A DNA stretch of 64,000 nt from the NCBI RefSeq assembly GCF_040419245.1, contig NZ_JAZHOH010000001.1:2790001-2854000 (forward strand). The letters run 5' to 3'. A model generated the notes under the pieces. The model made no database searches, was not told the origin of the DNA, and worked only from the letters and a program-made list of their open reading frames with translations. The position numbers and the translations under genes are program-made. Positions 25,620 through 32,511 of this stretch are shown one piece after another. Every line of letters begins with the position of its first letter. Within the stretch, counting starts at the first letter, position 1. This DNA is from Ewingella sp. CoE-038-23. Lineage in GTDB: Bacteria; Pseudomonadota; Gammaproteobacteria; Enterobacterales; Enterobacteriaceae.

Positions 25620-26101
25620 TTCTGCCCCCACTCACAGACTTCCTGCTCAATGGCTCGGCGATTCATCAGGCCCTTCCACTTCTTTTTGCCAGCATAAATC
25701 CATACCTTCAGCCCTTCACAGGCTTGGGAGTAATTGCCGGCATTAAGGTTGCGCAGCAGAGATGAGTTTTCGAATGCCCGTGAGCCTACGTTGTAACTGA
25801 AGCTGATGAGTGCTGCTTTCTGGTATTCGGTAGCAGGAACCTTTACAGAACGCTCAACAGATTTGGCGAATGGGAGCAAGTCACGGTCTAGCATCCTTTT
25901 GCATTCATCAGGCGTGTATCGCTTGCCTTGAATGATGTCTGGTCCGGTATGCCCATAACAAACGGTAGTTATGCCAGCCACGTCCTGATAAGGCTCGTAG
26001 CGAACGCCCTCTAAGTCAGATACCAGAATGGTGGCTATCGCAATTGCACCGCCGCCTGACGCAGCAAGTAAGCTTTTGCGCAGTGATGGTGACATTGCCA
26101 T
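25616..26101 (-). CDS. R: SAR endolysin (T4-type lysozyme, R21-like)
   Basis: 161 aa glycoside hydrolase family 24. Catalytic residues E31, D40 and T46 are in the canonical E-8x-D-5x-T spacing. The N-terminus has a weakly hydrophobic Gly/Ala-rich stretch (LLAASGGGAIAIATILVSDL) immediately before E31, which is a signal-anchor-release domain. The enzyme is therefore exported by Sec and kept tethered and inactive until the membrane is depolarised. This matches the pinholin upstream. Confidence 0.9.
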   Translation of the reverse strand: MAMSPSLRKSLLAASGGGAIAIATILVSDLEGVRYEPYQDVAGITTVCYGHTGPDIIQGKRYTPDECKRMLDRDLLPFAKSVERSVKVPATEYQKAALISFSYNVGSRAFENSSLLRNLNAGNYSQACEGLKVWIYAGKKKWKGLMNRRAIEQEVCEWGQK

Positions 26102-26304
26102 TACTCACCTCTCAGTTCTTTGCGGCGATCTTCTTTGATTTTGAAATACAGGTTCGTCATGTAGGTGAGTATCGCAACGCTGATACCCGCCAGAACGCCG
26201 ATAGCATTCCACTGATCCGGACTAAATGTGTTTAACAGGCCGTTCAGGACGCTACCCGCCGATGCTCCGTATGCAACGCCAGTAGTTAGTTTGTCCATTC
26301 TCAT
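26101..26304 (-). CDS. S: Pinholin/antiholin, phage 21 S-like, dual start
   Basis: 67 aa, very close to phage 21 S as I remember it ([41 protein letters not shown]). Two membrane segments: a Gly/Ser/Ala-rich TM1 and TM2 ([20 protein letters not shown]). It begins M-R-M-D, so starts at 26304 and 26298 can give an antiholin with an extra Arg and a holin. That is the same dual-start device as in S21. GGGGGAG precedes the first ATG. Makes small depolarising holes that free the SAR endolysin. Confidence 0.9.
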   Translation of the reverse strand: MRMDKLTTGVAYGASAGSVLNGLLNTFSPDQWNAIGVLAGISVAILTYMTNLYFKIKEDRRKELRGE

Positions 26305-26410
26305 AGTCTCCCCCTCTCGTTATTCGAGCTGGGCGTGTGGTCATAGGGAATAGAGCCGCCGCCACATGGAGAAAGGGTTTAAGGGTCGCTGATTGGCGTG
26401 GCTCTAAATT

Positions 26411-26435
26411 GAAAAAGCCCCGCAAGTGCGAGGCT
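26411..26435 (-). terminator. Second late-leader terminator
   Basis: Minus strand AGCCTCGC/GCGGGGCT with loop ACTT (one G-U pair) followed by T5. Confidence 0.75.
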
Positions 26436-26621
26436 AAAGTCGCGTTGTTGCCGTCCCCATATAACCCGGCTCAAGGGTTCTGATGTCCCCGATTCATTAG
26501 CACTGTCATCTTGTACTTCACCACAACGGAAAGAGCACTTAGCGGCGGTGGGCAACGACGCCACTAATGGGTTGGGATATGACCCCGTCATTAGTCAATG
26601 CTCTTACCTGTTGCGCAGAAA

Positions 26622-26652
26622 CTAAAAAGCCCTCACATCTCTGCAAGGGCTT
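26622..26652 (-). terminator. First late-leader terminator (tR'-like)
   Basis: Stem AAGCCCT/AGGGCTT with a 12-base loop, followed by TTTTAG on the minus strand. Its place shortly after the presumed late promoter matches lambda tR', which Q must overcome. Confidence 0.7.
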
Positions 26653-26705
26653 TCATTATGCTTTTCACTCACCGTAACAGATTCACGGATTTCTAGTGTT
26701 AGGAA

Positions 26706-26733
26706 ACAATAACACAGGTTCGGGAAAAGTAAA
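26706..26733 (-). promoter_or_regulatory. Candidate late promoter PR'
   Basis: Minus strand TTTACT, 16-base spacer, TATTGT, about 40 bases after the Q stop and before the two terminators. The hexamers are imperfect; position is the main support. Confidence 0.4.
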
Positions 26734-26770
26734 TAGTTATCGATAAATTAATGCACAATATTTTCACTCG

Positions 26771-27604
26771 CTATGCAGTAACCTTCCTTAGGGCGCTATC
26801 TGCCCATGCCTCTTCAACCTCCAGCTTAGTGATAAGGGCGTCATAAAATGGCTTAACGGACTTCTTCCATGTGTCGAGACTGATAGCAGCGGTAACTTCG
26901 CAAACCGCTCGGTGAGCATCAGTCGATGGGATTCTTTCAAACCCTCGACTCCCGCACCTCTTACAATCATGCTTAACCGGAACGCCCTGCCTCTTAGTTT
27001 CTTCCCGATTAATCGCCTGACCACGTCCATTACAATCACTACAGGCTGTAGACACCACGCACTTGCCTTTGCACTCCTGGCACAAAACCCTGACGGTTTC
27101 TCTAACTTCGCGATGGGCCTCATATGCCGATGGGATAAAGCCTTCTACTCCCATTTTCACCGAAGCTTTCACAAACTCACGTGATCGCATTGGCATGTGG
27201 GATTTATTGCTGAATACATCAGCCTCAATGAACCCCTCTCCCTTACAACATTCGCATGGCTTTTTGCTGGATGCTGCCCGGCAATAATCCATGTACGCAT
27301 AAGTTGCGAGAGTTTGCGCCACCAGTGGTTTAACATCCGTATCGAGTTTGCGTAAGGCTGCAACCTTGTCGCAAGTTTGTAATGCATAATCTGTTAATAG
27401 CGATACGGCGCGTTCTGCGTCGTAGTTGCTAACTCCAACCTTCCCCATGAAAGCGCTGAACCCCATCGGGGCCATAGACTGAACCATTCCCATTGCCGCC
27501 ATCTGATCTGTGCCAGTAAGAGCATCTGAGCGAGTCGCAGGAGGCATGCCGGTAAAGTTAGCTGTCTTTGCAAAGTGATACTTCACTGAAGATTCTAGGC
27601 TCAT
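26771..27604 (-). CDS. Q: Late antiterminator Q (Q82-like zinc-motif family)
   Basis: 277 aa from ATG 27604 with GGAGAAAG upstream. It carries CxxC pairs of the antiterm/DnaJ-like zinc type (PCECCKGEGF, LCQECKGKC, ACSDCNGRG, DCKRCGSRGF), typical of the phage 82/phage P27 Q group rather than lambda Q. It would load onto RNA polymerase paused at the late promoter just downstream and make it ignore the many terminators of the late operon. Its ATG overlaps the stop of a 37-codon ORF, hinting at translational coupling. Confidence 0.85.
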   Translation of the reverse strand: MSLESSVKYHFAKTANFTGMPPATRSDALTGTDQMAAMGMVQSMAPMGFSAFMGKVGVSNYDAERAVSLLTDYALQTCDKVAALRKLDTDVKPLVAQTLATYAYMDYCRAASSKKPCECCKGEGFIEADVFSNKSHMPMRSREFVKASVKMGVEGFIPSAYEAHREVRETVRVLCQECKGKCVVSTACSDCNGRGQAINREETKRQGVPVKHDCKRCGSRGFERIPSTDAHRAVCEVTAAISLDTWKKSVKPFYDALITKLEVEEAWADSALRKVTA

Positions 27605-27714
27605 GACTTTCTCCTTCTAGGATTGGCATCCCATGACTGGATGCCTTTAACTGGCGCTATTTCAGGATTGATAGGGGTGAATAGAGATAGGAGTTTGGTG
27701 ATTAATTCCTTCAT
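27601..27714 (-). CDS. 37-aa small ORF upstream of Q
   Basis: MKELITKLLSLFTPINPEIA... starts behind AAGGAGG at 5-base spacing, one of the best ribosome sites in the prophage. Its stop (TGA) overlaps the Q start, and its own start overlaps the stop of the alternate-frame ORF 27711-28454. The strong signals on both ends suggest that it is translated, at least to couple Q translation. Confidence 0.6.
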   Translation of the reverse strand: MKELITKLLSLFTPINPEIAPVKGIQSWDANPRRRKS

Positions 27715-28454
27715 GCTGCCTCCTTATTTTTTACCAAGCATGCTGAATGCTGCTGCCGCCACTCTTGGAACTTGTCCATTGCCAAGGGCTTTAATTCTGT
27801 CCACCCGATGGGCCACCCCATGAACCACTCGACCCAGTCCGGATTCAGCTGTCCATTCTGGCAAGGATCCGACCCATCCGGTAATGGGCGCATCTTTATC
27901 GCGCTGGGTAAGTCCGGGGTTCTTCGTGACCTTTCTGCTGGACAGTCCCCTCGGATCGTTGCCTTTGCTGTAGGCCACAATCCACATCCTGTCTCTTTCA
28001 TGGGGCGCTCCGCAGTTTGATGCTGATAGACGGAACCATTCACAGTCATACCCCATTTCGGCAAGGTCACTAACGACCACGGCAAGCCCTTTTCTTCTAA
28101 GTCGAGGTGAGTTTTCCACGCACACGAACCTAGGTCGTACTTCACCGACGATTCTTGCCATTTCACTCCACAATCCTGATCGCCTTCCTTCGATGCCGGC
28201 ACCAATTCCATTTGCACTGATGTCTTGGCATGGAAAGCCGCCAGAAATGACATCAACAATTCCTCTCCATGGCTTTCCGTCAAAACTGCACACGTCAGAC
28301 CAAATCGGGAAAGGCTTGAGAATTCTATCGTTTTGTCGTTGCGCCAAAACTTGTGCGGCGTAGGCATCACGTTCAACTGCGCATACTGTGTTCCATCCGA
28401 GCAGGTGGCCGCCGAGTATTCCTCCGCCAGCGCCTGCGAAAAGAGCCAACTCAT
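27711..28454 (-). CDS. Alternate-frame ORF over the methyltransferase gene, possible overprinted gene
   Basis: 247 codons without a stop, on the same strand as the methyltransferase but in another frame. Its ATG lies eight bases after GGAGG, better placed than the methyltransferase GTG. Its TGA overlaps the ATG of the next small ORF. The product ([50 protein letters not shown]) resembles phage proteins I have seen annotated on their own in enterobacterial prophages, which argues against a chance frame. Trp-rich, soluble, no catalytic motif recognised. Whether one or both frames are used is unknown. Confidence 0.55.
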   Translation of the reverse strand: MSWLFSQALAEEYSAATCSDGTQYAQLNVMPTPHKFWRNDKTIEFSSLSRFGLTCAVLTESHGEELLMSFLAAFHAKTSVQMELVPASKEGDQDCGVKWQESSVKYDLGSCAWKTHLDLEEKGLPWSLVTLPKWGMTVNGSVYQHQTAERPMKETGCGLWPTAKATIRGDCPAERSRRTPDLPSAIKMRPLPDGSDPCQNGQLNPDWVEWFMGWPIGWTELKPLAMDKFQEWRQQHSACLVKNKEAA

Positions 28455-28458
28455 TCAC
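27724..28458 (-). CDS. DNA (cytosine-5) methyltransferase
   Basis: 244 aa. Motif I FAGAGGG (7-13) binds S-adenosylmethionine, motif IV GFPCQ holds the catalytic Cys77, motif VI is ENS (115-117) and the motif VIII region reads APHERDRMW. Short for the family, with a small target-recognition region around 160-210, as in other phage orphan methyltransferases. No restriction enzyme is adjacent, so self-protection or regulation is likelier than a restriction-modification system. GTG start at 28458 overlaps the ninG stop. Nearly the whole gene is overlapped by the second long frame. Confidence 0.8.
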   Translation of the reverse strand: MNELALFAGAGGGILGGHLLGWNTVCAVERDAYAAQVLAQRQNDRILKPFPIWSDVCSFDGKPWRGIVDVISGGFPCQDISANGIGAGIEGRRSGLWSEMARIVGEVRPRFVCVENSPRLRRKGLAVVVSDLAEMGYDCEWFRLSASNCGAPHERDRMWIVAYSKGNDPRGLSSRKVTKNPGLTQRDKDAPITGWVGSLPEWTAESGLGRVVHGVAHRVDRIKALGNGQVPRVAAAAFSMLGKK

Positions 28459-29060
28459 ATCTCCTCCATCCCGCTTTTTCGCAGGTCTTTAAGTTTCTGT
28501 TGATACTCGGCCTTGATGGATTTGCACTCTTCAATCGTCCATCTGTGCCGGTCGTGGTTTCCTTCAATGTTTTCCACTTCAGCTATCCCAATGCGCAGAA
28601 TTAACTCTGCTCGATATGGAACTAGATTCCCGCTTTTGTGCTGATTGCAAACGCTGCACTGCTTCCATATTTGTCGAGGGTCGAACCTTAGCTGTGGGGC
28701 CGCTGCCGTAGTTCGATAATGGCCGGCATCCCATTGAGCAGCGCTCAACGTTCCACATGAAACGCAGGGGAGGTGCTTGTCTCTTTCACGGATGTAGGCA
28801 TTAACGGCTTGCTGGGCTTGCTTGATGAAGTAACTGCGGGGCTGTACTGCGAGCTTTCTAATCTTGAGGTTTCGGCGTTCCTGCTGGGTGGTTTCCTTTC
28901 GCTGTCGCTCCTGTTGCTGTATGCGCTTCTGGCGAGCTTCATTTGCTAGGGCTACTGCGTAATCGGCTTTATGTTCATCGTTGCACCACCACTCGTACAG
29001 AGTGTTTGGCTTGAATCTTTCGCCGCACACCTTACACTTTCGGCTTCTGGGTAGTTTCAT
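28455..29060 (-). CDS. ninG: NinG recombination protein
   Basis: 201 aa from ATG 29060 ([19 protein letters not shown]). N-terminal zinc finger CKVC...WWC; a Lys/Arg/Gln-rich coiled coil; then the conserved LPCVSCGT and [19 protein letters not shown] blocks and [12 protein letters not shown]. NinG (Rap) in lambda cuts branched recombination intermediates. Intact by length. Confidence 0.9.
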   Translation of the reverse strand: MKLPRSRKCKVCGERFKPNTLYEWWCNDEHKADYAVALANEARQKRIQQQERQRKETTQQERRNLKIRKLAVQPRSYFIKQAQQAVNAYIRERDKHLPCVSCGTLSAAQWDAGHYRTTAAAPQLRFDPRQIWKQCSVCNQHKSGNLVPYRAELILRIGIAEVENIEGNHDRHRWTIEECKSIKAEYQQKLKDLRKSGMEEM

Positions 29061-29184
29061 CACCCTTCTCCTTCTCAATATCCAGACCATTCATAGCCCA
29101 CCAATCGCTACAGTCAGCACAGGCGTAAACTTCATCTGGGCTTAGTGGGATGCCGCATCCGGCGCATGTTGGTTCGTCACTCAT
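29032..29184 (-). CDS. 50-aa zinc-ribbon protein
   Basis: ATG at 29184 ([20 protein letters not shown]), overlapping the previous gene. Two CxxC pairs (CAGC, CADC) suggest a zinc ribbon. A longer frame to 29262 lacks a start signal. Function unknown; typical nin-region filler gene. Confidence 0.6.
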   Translation of the reverse strand: MSDEPTCAGCGIPLSPDEVYACADCSDWWAMNGLDIEKEKGDETTQKPKV

Positions 29185-29488
29185 CGCCGCCACCATCAAT
29201 CCATAAAAGAAACAGCAGGCAGCAGATGGCATGTGCCAAGTGATGCTCACCACTCTCTTCATCTAGCCGTTCTCCATCCCACCAAGCTGTGATGTGGCGA
29301 ATTGATGCGTCAAAATACCTTTTCCGCGCATCAGGAACGGTTTTCCAGTTGTCAGGCGCGTACTTGGTAGCCCCAAACTCCAGTACCGATATAACGCTTC
29401 TCAGTGCGCTGAATGGGATGAGGCTAAATCTCCATTTCCCTGCATCATGTTTTGTGGTCACGTTTATCTCCACATAGGGTTCTGCCAC
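29177..29488 (-). CDS. dATP/dGTP diphosphohydrolase-like (DUF5664) protein
   Basis: 103 aa with the family blocks KHDAGKWRFSLIPFSALRSV, LEFGATKYAPDNWKTVPD, YFDASIRHITAWWDGE and LDEESGEHHLAHAICCLLF. The E and H residues in the last block belong to a MazG-like metal site. Members of this group hydrolyse dATP/dGTP in 2-aminoadenine phages. Here it stands alone, without purZ or a modified polymerase, so the role may simply be nucleotide-pool control. Related phage proteins are widespread in nin regions. Confidence 0.72.
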   Translation of the reverse strand: MAEPYVEINVTTKHDAGKWRFSLIPFSALRSVISVLEFGATKYAPDNWKTVPDARKRYFDASIRHITAWWDGERLDEESGEHHLAHAICCLLFLLWIDGGGDE

Positions 29489-29667
29489 GTCCAGCTTTGT
29501 CGTGGTTCATTGTTGAATTCAGGTAACAAAGCAGAGACATACCAGCCTTTGTAATCAGCGGATAATTGCTTTGAGGTTTGGATGTTTCGGAGGGTGTAGC
29601 TGTTGATGAGGTCTTCGGCTTGCTGGGTGGTCATTACTTCGTGAGTAAACCACGTTGATTTAGCCAT
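29464..29667 (-). CDS. Hypothetical nin-region protein
   Basis: 67 aa (MAKSTWFTHEVMTTQQAEDL...), overlapping both neighbours by 8 to 25 bases. Ends in a Trp-rich segment SWTWQNPMWR. Not recognised. Confidence 0.55.
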   Translation of the reverse strand: MAKSTWFTHEVMTTQQAEDLINSYTLRNIQTSKQLSADYKGWYVSALLPEFNNEPRQSWTWQNPMWR

Positions 29668-29983
29668 GGCCTTTCTCCGCGTCTTTCATTATGAGGTAGC
29701 AAATCATTGCGGAGCGGAGTGGATTTTCATCTTGATATTCGCACGGGCTTAGCATTCCTTGGCTTGCTGGGTATGCTTTCCGCTTTCCTCTGCGGTACAT
29801 CAGCAAGCTTATCCCCTGCTCAGCAATAATCGGCCCAGCATCTGCCCATGATGATGTTGGCTCGAATTTTTTCTCCTCTTCGGTATCCCAAATATAATCT
29901 GCATAATAGAGATACTTGCCCGGCAAGGACTCTGCCACATGCTGGTCAATCAGGTAGTCGCTCATTGCTGAATAATCTTTCAT
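29660..29983 (-). CDS. ninX: NinX-like protein (DUF2591)
   Basis: 107 aa from ATG 29983 (MKDYSAMSDYLIDQHVAESL) behind AAGGAG. The MKDYSxMSD start and the ending ENPLRSAMICYLIMKDAE are signatures of P22 NinX/DUF2591, function unknown. A second member lies at 45909-46268 on the other arm. Confidence 0.75.
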   Translation of the reverse strand: MKDYSAMSDYLIDQHVAESLPGKYLYYADYIWDTEEEKKFEPTSSWADAGPIIAEQGISLLMYRRGKRKAYPASQGMLSPCEYQDENPLRSAMICYLIMKDAEKGHG

Positions 29984-30399
29984 GCCACTCTCCTTGCTGC
30001 CATTGTGCGAAGAACTGGAAGAAGCATTGCGCTGTTCTGCTTGCACTCTTCGAATATTGTGTTGGTGCCTGATGGGCGTTTCTTGCTGAGGAATATCAGG
30101 GTGTCCATGTCGGTTACTTTGAATGCTGGCTTTCTCTTCCGATTAGCCTGACGCTGCATTTCCTTCTCAAGTCCGTACTTAATGAATTTATCCTCATTAA
30201 GCCAAAGTGAACTTCCTCGGCCGCTGCCTGAGCGGTAGATGTCGCCCAAGTTGATGCAGCGATTAACGAGGTTCTTAGCTGATGTTCTGGAAATATTTAA
30301 CAGCCGCTCAACATCACTGGCGCTAAAGCTATTGTTTTTGGTTGCGTAATCGCGAACCATTGCGCGGTGACTTTCGAATCTTTCTTTCTCACAATTCAT
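29980..30399 (-). CDS. Putative winged-helix DNA-binding protein
   Basis: 139 aa from ATG 30399 (MNCEKERFESHRAMVRDYAT), AGAGGG eight bases upstream, TAATG overlap with ninB. Residues ~24-58 (FSASDVERLLNISRTSAKNLVNRCINLG) form a clear helix-turn-helix, followed by a wing (DIYRSGSGRGSSLW) and a basic region RQANRKRKPAFK. Could be a small regulator; target unknown. Confidence 0.65.
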   Translation of the reverse strand: MNCEKERFESHRAMVRDYATKNNSFSASDVERLLNISRTSAKNLVNRCINLGDIYRSGSGRGSSLWLNEDKFIKYGLEKEMQRQANRKRKPAFKVTDMDTLIFLSKKRPSGTNTIFEECKQNSAMLLPVLRTMAARRVA

Positions 30400-30842
30400 T
30401 ATGCTGCCCTCTTGCTGTCGCCATATCTGGCTGACCATTCAATTGCTAATCTGGATTCGTCAGACCACCTGACGCCATGCTCGGTGCCGAAAGCACTCAT
30501 CAACTCAATAAGCTCACTCATCTCACCAACGGTCATACGACTGGTTGATTGCCCCAGCACAACGAAGCCGCCATTGATGCCCGGCGCGGAACGCTGGCCT
30601 TTCAGTGATGCTGTCAGCATGTGCTTCCAGTCTTCTGTGTTGAGCTTCTGCCCATACCAAACAACCTGCTCGCTGATGTCAGACAGGCAAGCCCAAAGCT
30701 TCGCATTCTGTGATAGAGAGCGAGTGGCTTCCTGTATGGTCACAAAGTAGGGTTTATCTGGATTAAGCGGAGTGTTGCGGAGGTGGTTTATTGCGTTATT
30801 GAGGATTTGTTGGTTTCGTAGTTGGTAGGTTTGTTTGGTCAC
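30399..30842 (-). CDS. ninB: NinB recombination mediator
   Basis: 147 aa. The core SLSQNAKLWACLSDISEQVVWYG, DWKHMLTASLKGQ and GRYGVRWSDESR-like C-terminus match lambda NinB (Orf), a single-strand-DNA- and SSB-binding recombination mediator that works with the Red-type pathway. It would partner the RecT/Exo pair on the other arm. Here the last block reads GTEHGVRWSDESRLAIEWSA. Confidence 0.9.
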   Translation of the reverse strand: MTKQTYQLRNQQILNNAINHLRNTPLNPDKPYFVTIQEATRSLSQNAKLWACLSDISEQVVWYGQKLNTEDWKHMLTASLKGQRSAPGINGGFVVLGQSTSRMTVGEMSELIELMSAFGTEHGVRWSDESRLAIEWSARYGDSKRAA

Positions 30843-31048
30843 TGCCTTCCCCCTATTCTTGCAACTGCTGCGTCGAGGTTCATCTGGATTATTCGCCTGA
30901 GAACCCTGTCGCGGCGATAAGGCTTACCGACCGGCTGAAGCTTCATCTTCTCAATGTACGGTAGTGATGATGCTTGCCTGAATCGGAGTCGCCGGTGGTA
31001 GCCCTCAGTTAAGGCTGAGCTGAGAAGTTGCGCTGTAGTTCTCATCAT
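30839..31048 (-). CDS. Small basic protein
   Basis: 69 aa (MMRTTAQLLSSALTEGYHRR), GGAG seven bases upstream, overlapping ninB by four bases. Highly Arg/Lys-rich (KPYRRDRVLRRIIQ), so nucleic-acid contact is possible. Not recognised. Confidence 0.55.
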   Translation of the reverse strand: MMRTTAQLLSSALTEGYHRRLRFRQASSLPYIEKMKLQPVGKPYRRDRVLRRIIQMNLDAAVARIGGRQ

Positions 31049-31447
31049 TCACATCTCCGGTTTAGGGGCGGCGCGCAGCATGGCTTTCCATTGGCTATCC
31101 GGGCATTCGCCTACACAGTTTTCAAAATCTTCATAAGACTCATGAAACGCTTCGCGCATTTCTACGGTAGGCTCAATCGGAACAAGCTTCCATCCGTCAG
31201 GAGCCTCCATGTGCTGCTCGGTATGGTTAAGTGGTGGTGCGTCGTAAAGTGGCTCAGGGTCGCCAACGTAGATACTGGCCTCTTCCTTGGTGTGGCAGAA
31301 AATACCTTTAACTTCCCAAGCGACTATCTGAGCCTGCTTAGCTGCCAGCGCTATTTTGGCTAGTGCGGCCACATCGCCAGTCTGTGCATGGTCATGCTCA
31401 ATCATTAATTCCAGCCGCTCTACGGTAAATTCTTTAAGCTCTTTCAT
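31049..31447 (-). CDS. Hypothetical early protein
   Basis: 132 aa from ATG 31447 (MKELKEFTVERLELMIEHDH). The C-terminal module (APDGWKLVPIEPTVEMREAF; DSQWKAMLRAAP) is shared by many Ea22-like and other enterobacterial phage early proteins; function unknown. N-terminal part helical. Confidence 0.65.
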   Translation of the reverse strand: MKELKEFTVERLELMIEHDHAQTGDVAALAKIALAAKQAQIVAWEVKGIFCHTKEEASIYVGDPEPLYDAPPLNHTEQHMEAPDGWKLVPIEPTVEMREAFHESYEDFENCVGECPDSQWKAMLRAAPKPEM

Positions 31448-31644
31448 ACTCGCCACCCTTCTTTTACGACTTCAAAAGACGAATTGCCAACCAGTTGTGG
31501 AATGCCTTCTTGGCAATAGATGATGCTGTTATAGCCATCAGTCGCACCAAGCTCGCACTGGTAGCTTTGTGATTTTGAACGGTCGGTAAAGCGTATTGTT
31601 ATTTTCTTTCCGATAAGATGGCTTACATGATTCATTTTTTTCAT
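31444..31644 (-). CDS. Hypothetical early protein
   Basis: 66 aa (MKKMNHVSHLIGKKITIRFT...). Small beta-rich protein with a basic start, overlapping neighbours by four bases on each side. Not recognised. Confidence 0.55.
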   Translation of the reverse strand: MKKMNHVSHLIGKKITIRFTDRSKSQSYQCELGATDGYNSIIYCQEGIPQLVGNSSFEVVKEGWRV

Positions 31645-31889
31645 TCTTCATTCCCCTTTACTCGAATGCCGAGAGATGTGATGGCCTCTTCTGCGGCCTC
31701 GGTGGCAATGCGGTAGCCGTCTTTAAAGTAGTCATCGCTGTGGCAAGCATCACCGTTTAGCTCAACCTCAATCGCCTGACGGGATTGATTCCAAAAGTAC
31801 TCAGCAATGTGTTTTATGTATGGCCCCGTTTTTCCCGGATGCCATCCCTTAAATGCCGCTTCAAACGTCTCTCGGTTTTTGCCCATCAT
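31641..31889 (-). CDS. Hypothetical early protein
   Basis: 82 aa (MMGKNRETFEAAFKGWHPGK...). Contains a C-terminal YFKDGYRIATEAAEEAI helix found in several phage small proteins with phage-specific N-termini. Function unknown. Overlaps neighbours by four bases. Confidence 0.55.
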   Translation of the reverse strand: MMGKNRETFEAAFKGWHPGKTGPYIKHIAEYFWNQSRQAIEVELNGDACHSDDYFKDGYRIATEAAEEAITSLGIRVKGNEE

Positions 31890-32110
31890 GATTTCACCTT
31901 CTGCTGGCGGGATTTAATCAACTCGTAAAGCTTGCAGGTTGCAGCAAATGCAAAAGCAAGAACCCACACGCCAGCTACATAGCGAATCAAGCCCCAACTA
32001 ATGTCGGCAAAAAAGTTTTGCCATGAGGCAAATGAAAGTAGCGCGACCATAATTACCGCGCCGGCAGTGAAAACCAGGCAACCCAGTAGGGCGTTTTTAA
32101 AGCTGAACAT
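31886..32110 (-). CDS. Small two-helix membrane protein
   Basis: 74 aa with two predicted membrane spans, residues ~8-30 (LLGCLVFTAGAVIMVALLSF) and ~41-62 (LIRYVAGVWVLAFAFAATCK), and a basic C-terminal tail KSRQQKVKS. Inner-membrane location expected. Function unknown. Confidence 0.55.
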   Translation of the reverse strand: MFSFKNALLGCLVFTAGAVIMVALLSFASWQNFFADISWGLIRYVAGVWVLAFAFAATCKLYELIKSRQQKVKS

Positions 32111-32119
32111 ATTCTTCTC

Positions 32120-32344
32120 CTAAAGAAAGGCTTCGTAGCCTTCGTCTCTTGTTAGTGATGCGAAATAAATCTCACCTTCGCTGTAGTAAACGCCGTTGTA
32201 GACAGCACCAGCCCATACCGGATGACATTCGTCATAGATGGCCTTAAAGGTGTTAGCTGGGAGTTTGCACAGGAGGGTATATCTTCGGTCGGATGCTTCG
32301 CGTTCTGATTTGAATACTTGGTCTTTTATCCATTCACCTAGCAT
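32120..32344 (-). CDS. Hypothetical early protein
   Basis: 74 aa from ATG 32344 (MLGEWIKDQVFKSEREASDR), GGAG upstream; upstream in-frame Mets lie in the preceding gene region and lack signals. Acidic C-terminus. Not recognised. Confidence 0.55.
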   Translation of the reverse strand: MLGEWIKDQVFKSEREASDRRYTLLCKLPANTFKAIYDECHPVWAGAVYNGVYYSEGEIYFASLTRDEGYEAFL

Positions 32345-32346
32345 TT

Positions 32347-32511
32347 TTAATCTCCAAATCTGAGGCATATGCATACTGAAAATGCGAAAACTAGTGATAC
32401 TGATGACAGGAAGGCCATGATGATTCTGAACCATTCAAGGTTTACAAACATCCACCCAATACCACTACCAAACAATCCAGAAACAATGATTAAAAGCAGT
32501 CCGTTTAACAT
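32347..32511 (-). CDS. Small membrane protein after the helicase gene
   Basis: 54 aa from ATG 32511 (MLNGLLLIIVSGLFGSGIGW), behind GGAGGAGAG and overlapping the helicase stop. Two hydrophobic spans, almost no loop. Could be an inner-membrane micro-protein; function unknown. Confidence 0.55.
   Translation of the reverse strand: MLNGLLLIIVSGLFGSGIGWMFVNLEWFRIIMAFLSSVSLVFAFSVCICLRFGD

Larger units (their letters stand above)
26305..26770 (-). other. Late leader between Q and lysis genes
   Basis: 466 bases without a convincing gene. From upstream it holds a candidate late promoter (26706-26733), a terminator about 55 bases after it, about 190 bases of unassigned sequence, a second terminator (26411-26435) and about 100 bases leading to the holin ribosome site. 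A 70-codon minus frame at 26379-26591 lacks a ribosome site and ends beyond the second terminator. The 26436-26621 stretch could be a small RNA bounded by the second terminator. Confidence 0.5.

Noticed and set aside
26379..26591. 70-codon minus ORF in the late leader
   Set aside because: No ribosome site, and it reads through a terminator stem; better explained as leader RNA.
26305..26770. tRNA or Shiga toxin genes between Q and lysis genes, as in some sbcB-site phages
   Set aside because: No cloverleaf pattern and no toxin ORF in this interval.
27724..28458. Restriction-modification system
   Set aside because: Only an orphan methyltransferase; no restriction endonuclease gene is adjacent.
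29177..29488. 2-aminoadenine (Z-genome) DNA modification system
   Set aside because: The DUF5664-type gene is alone; no purZ-like synthetase or dedicated polymerase is present.
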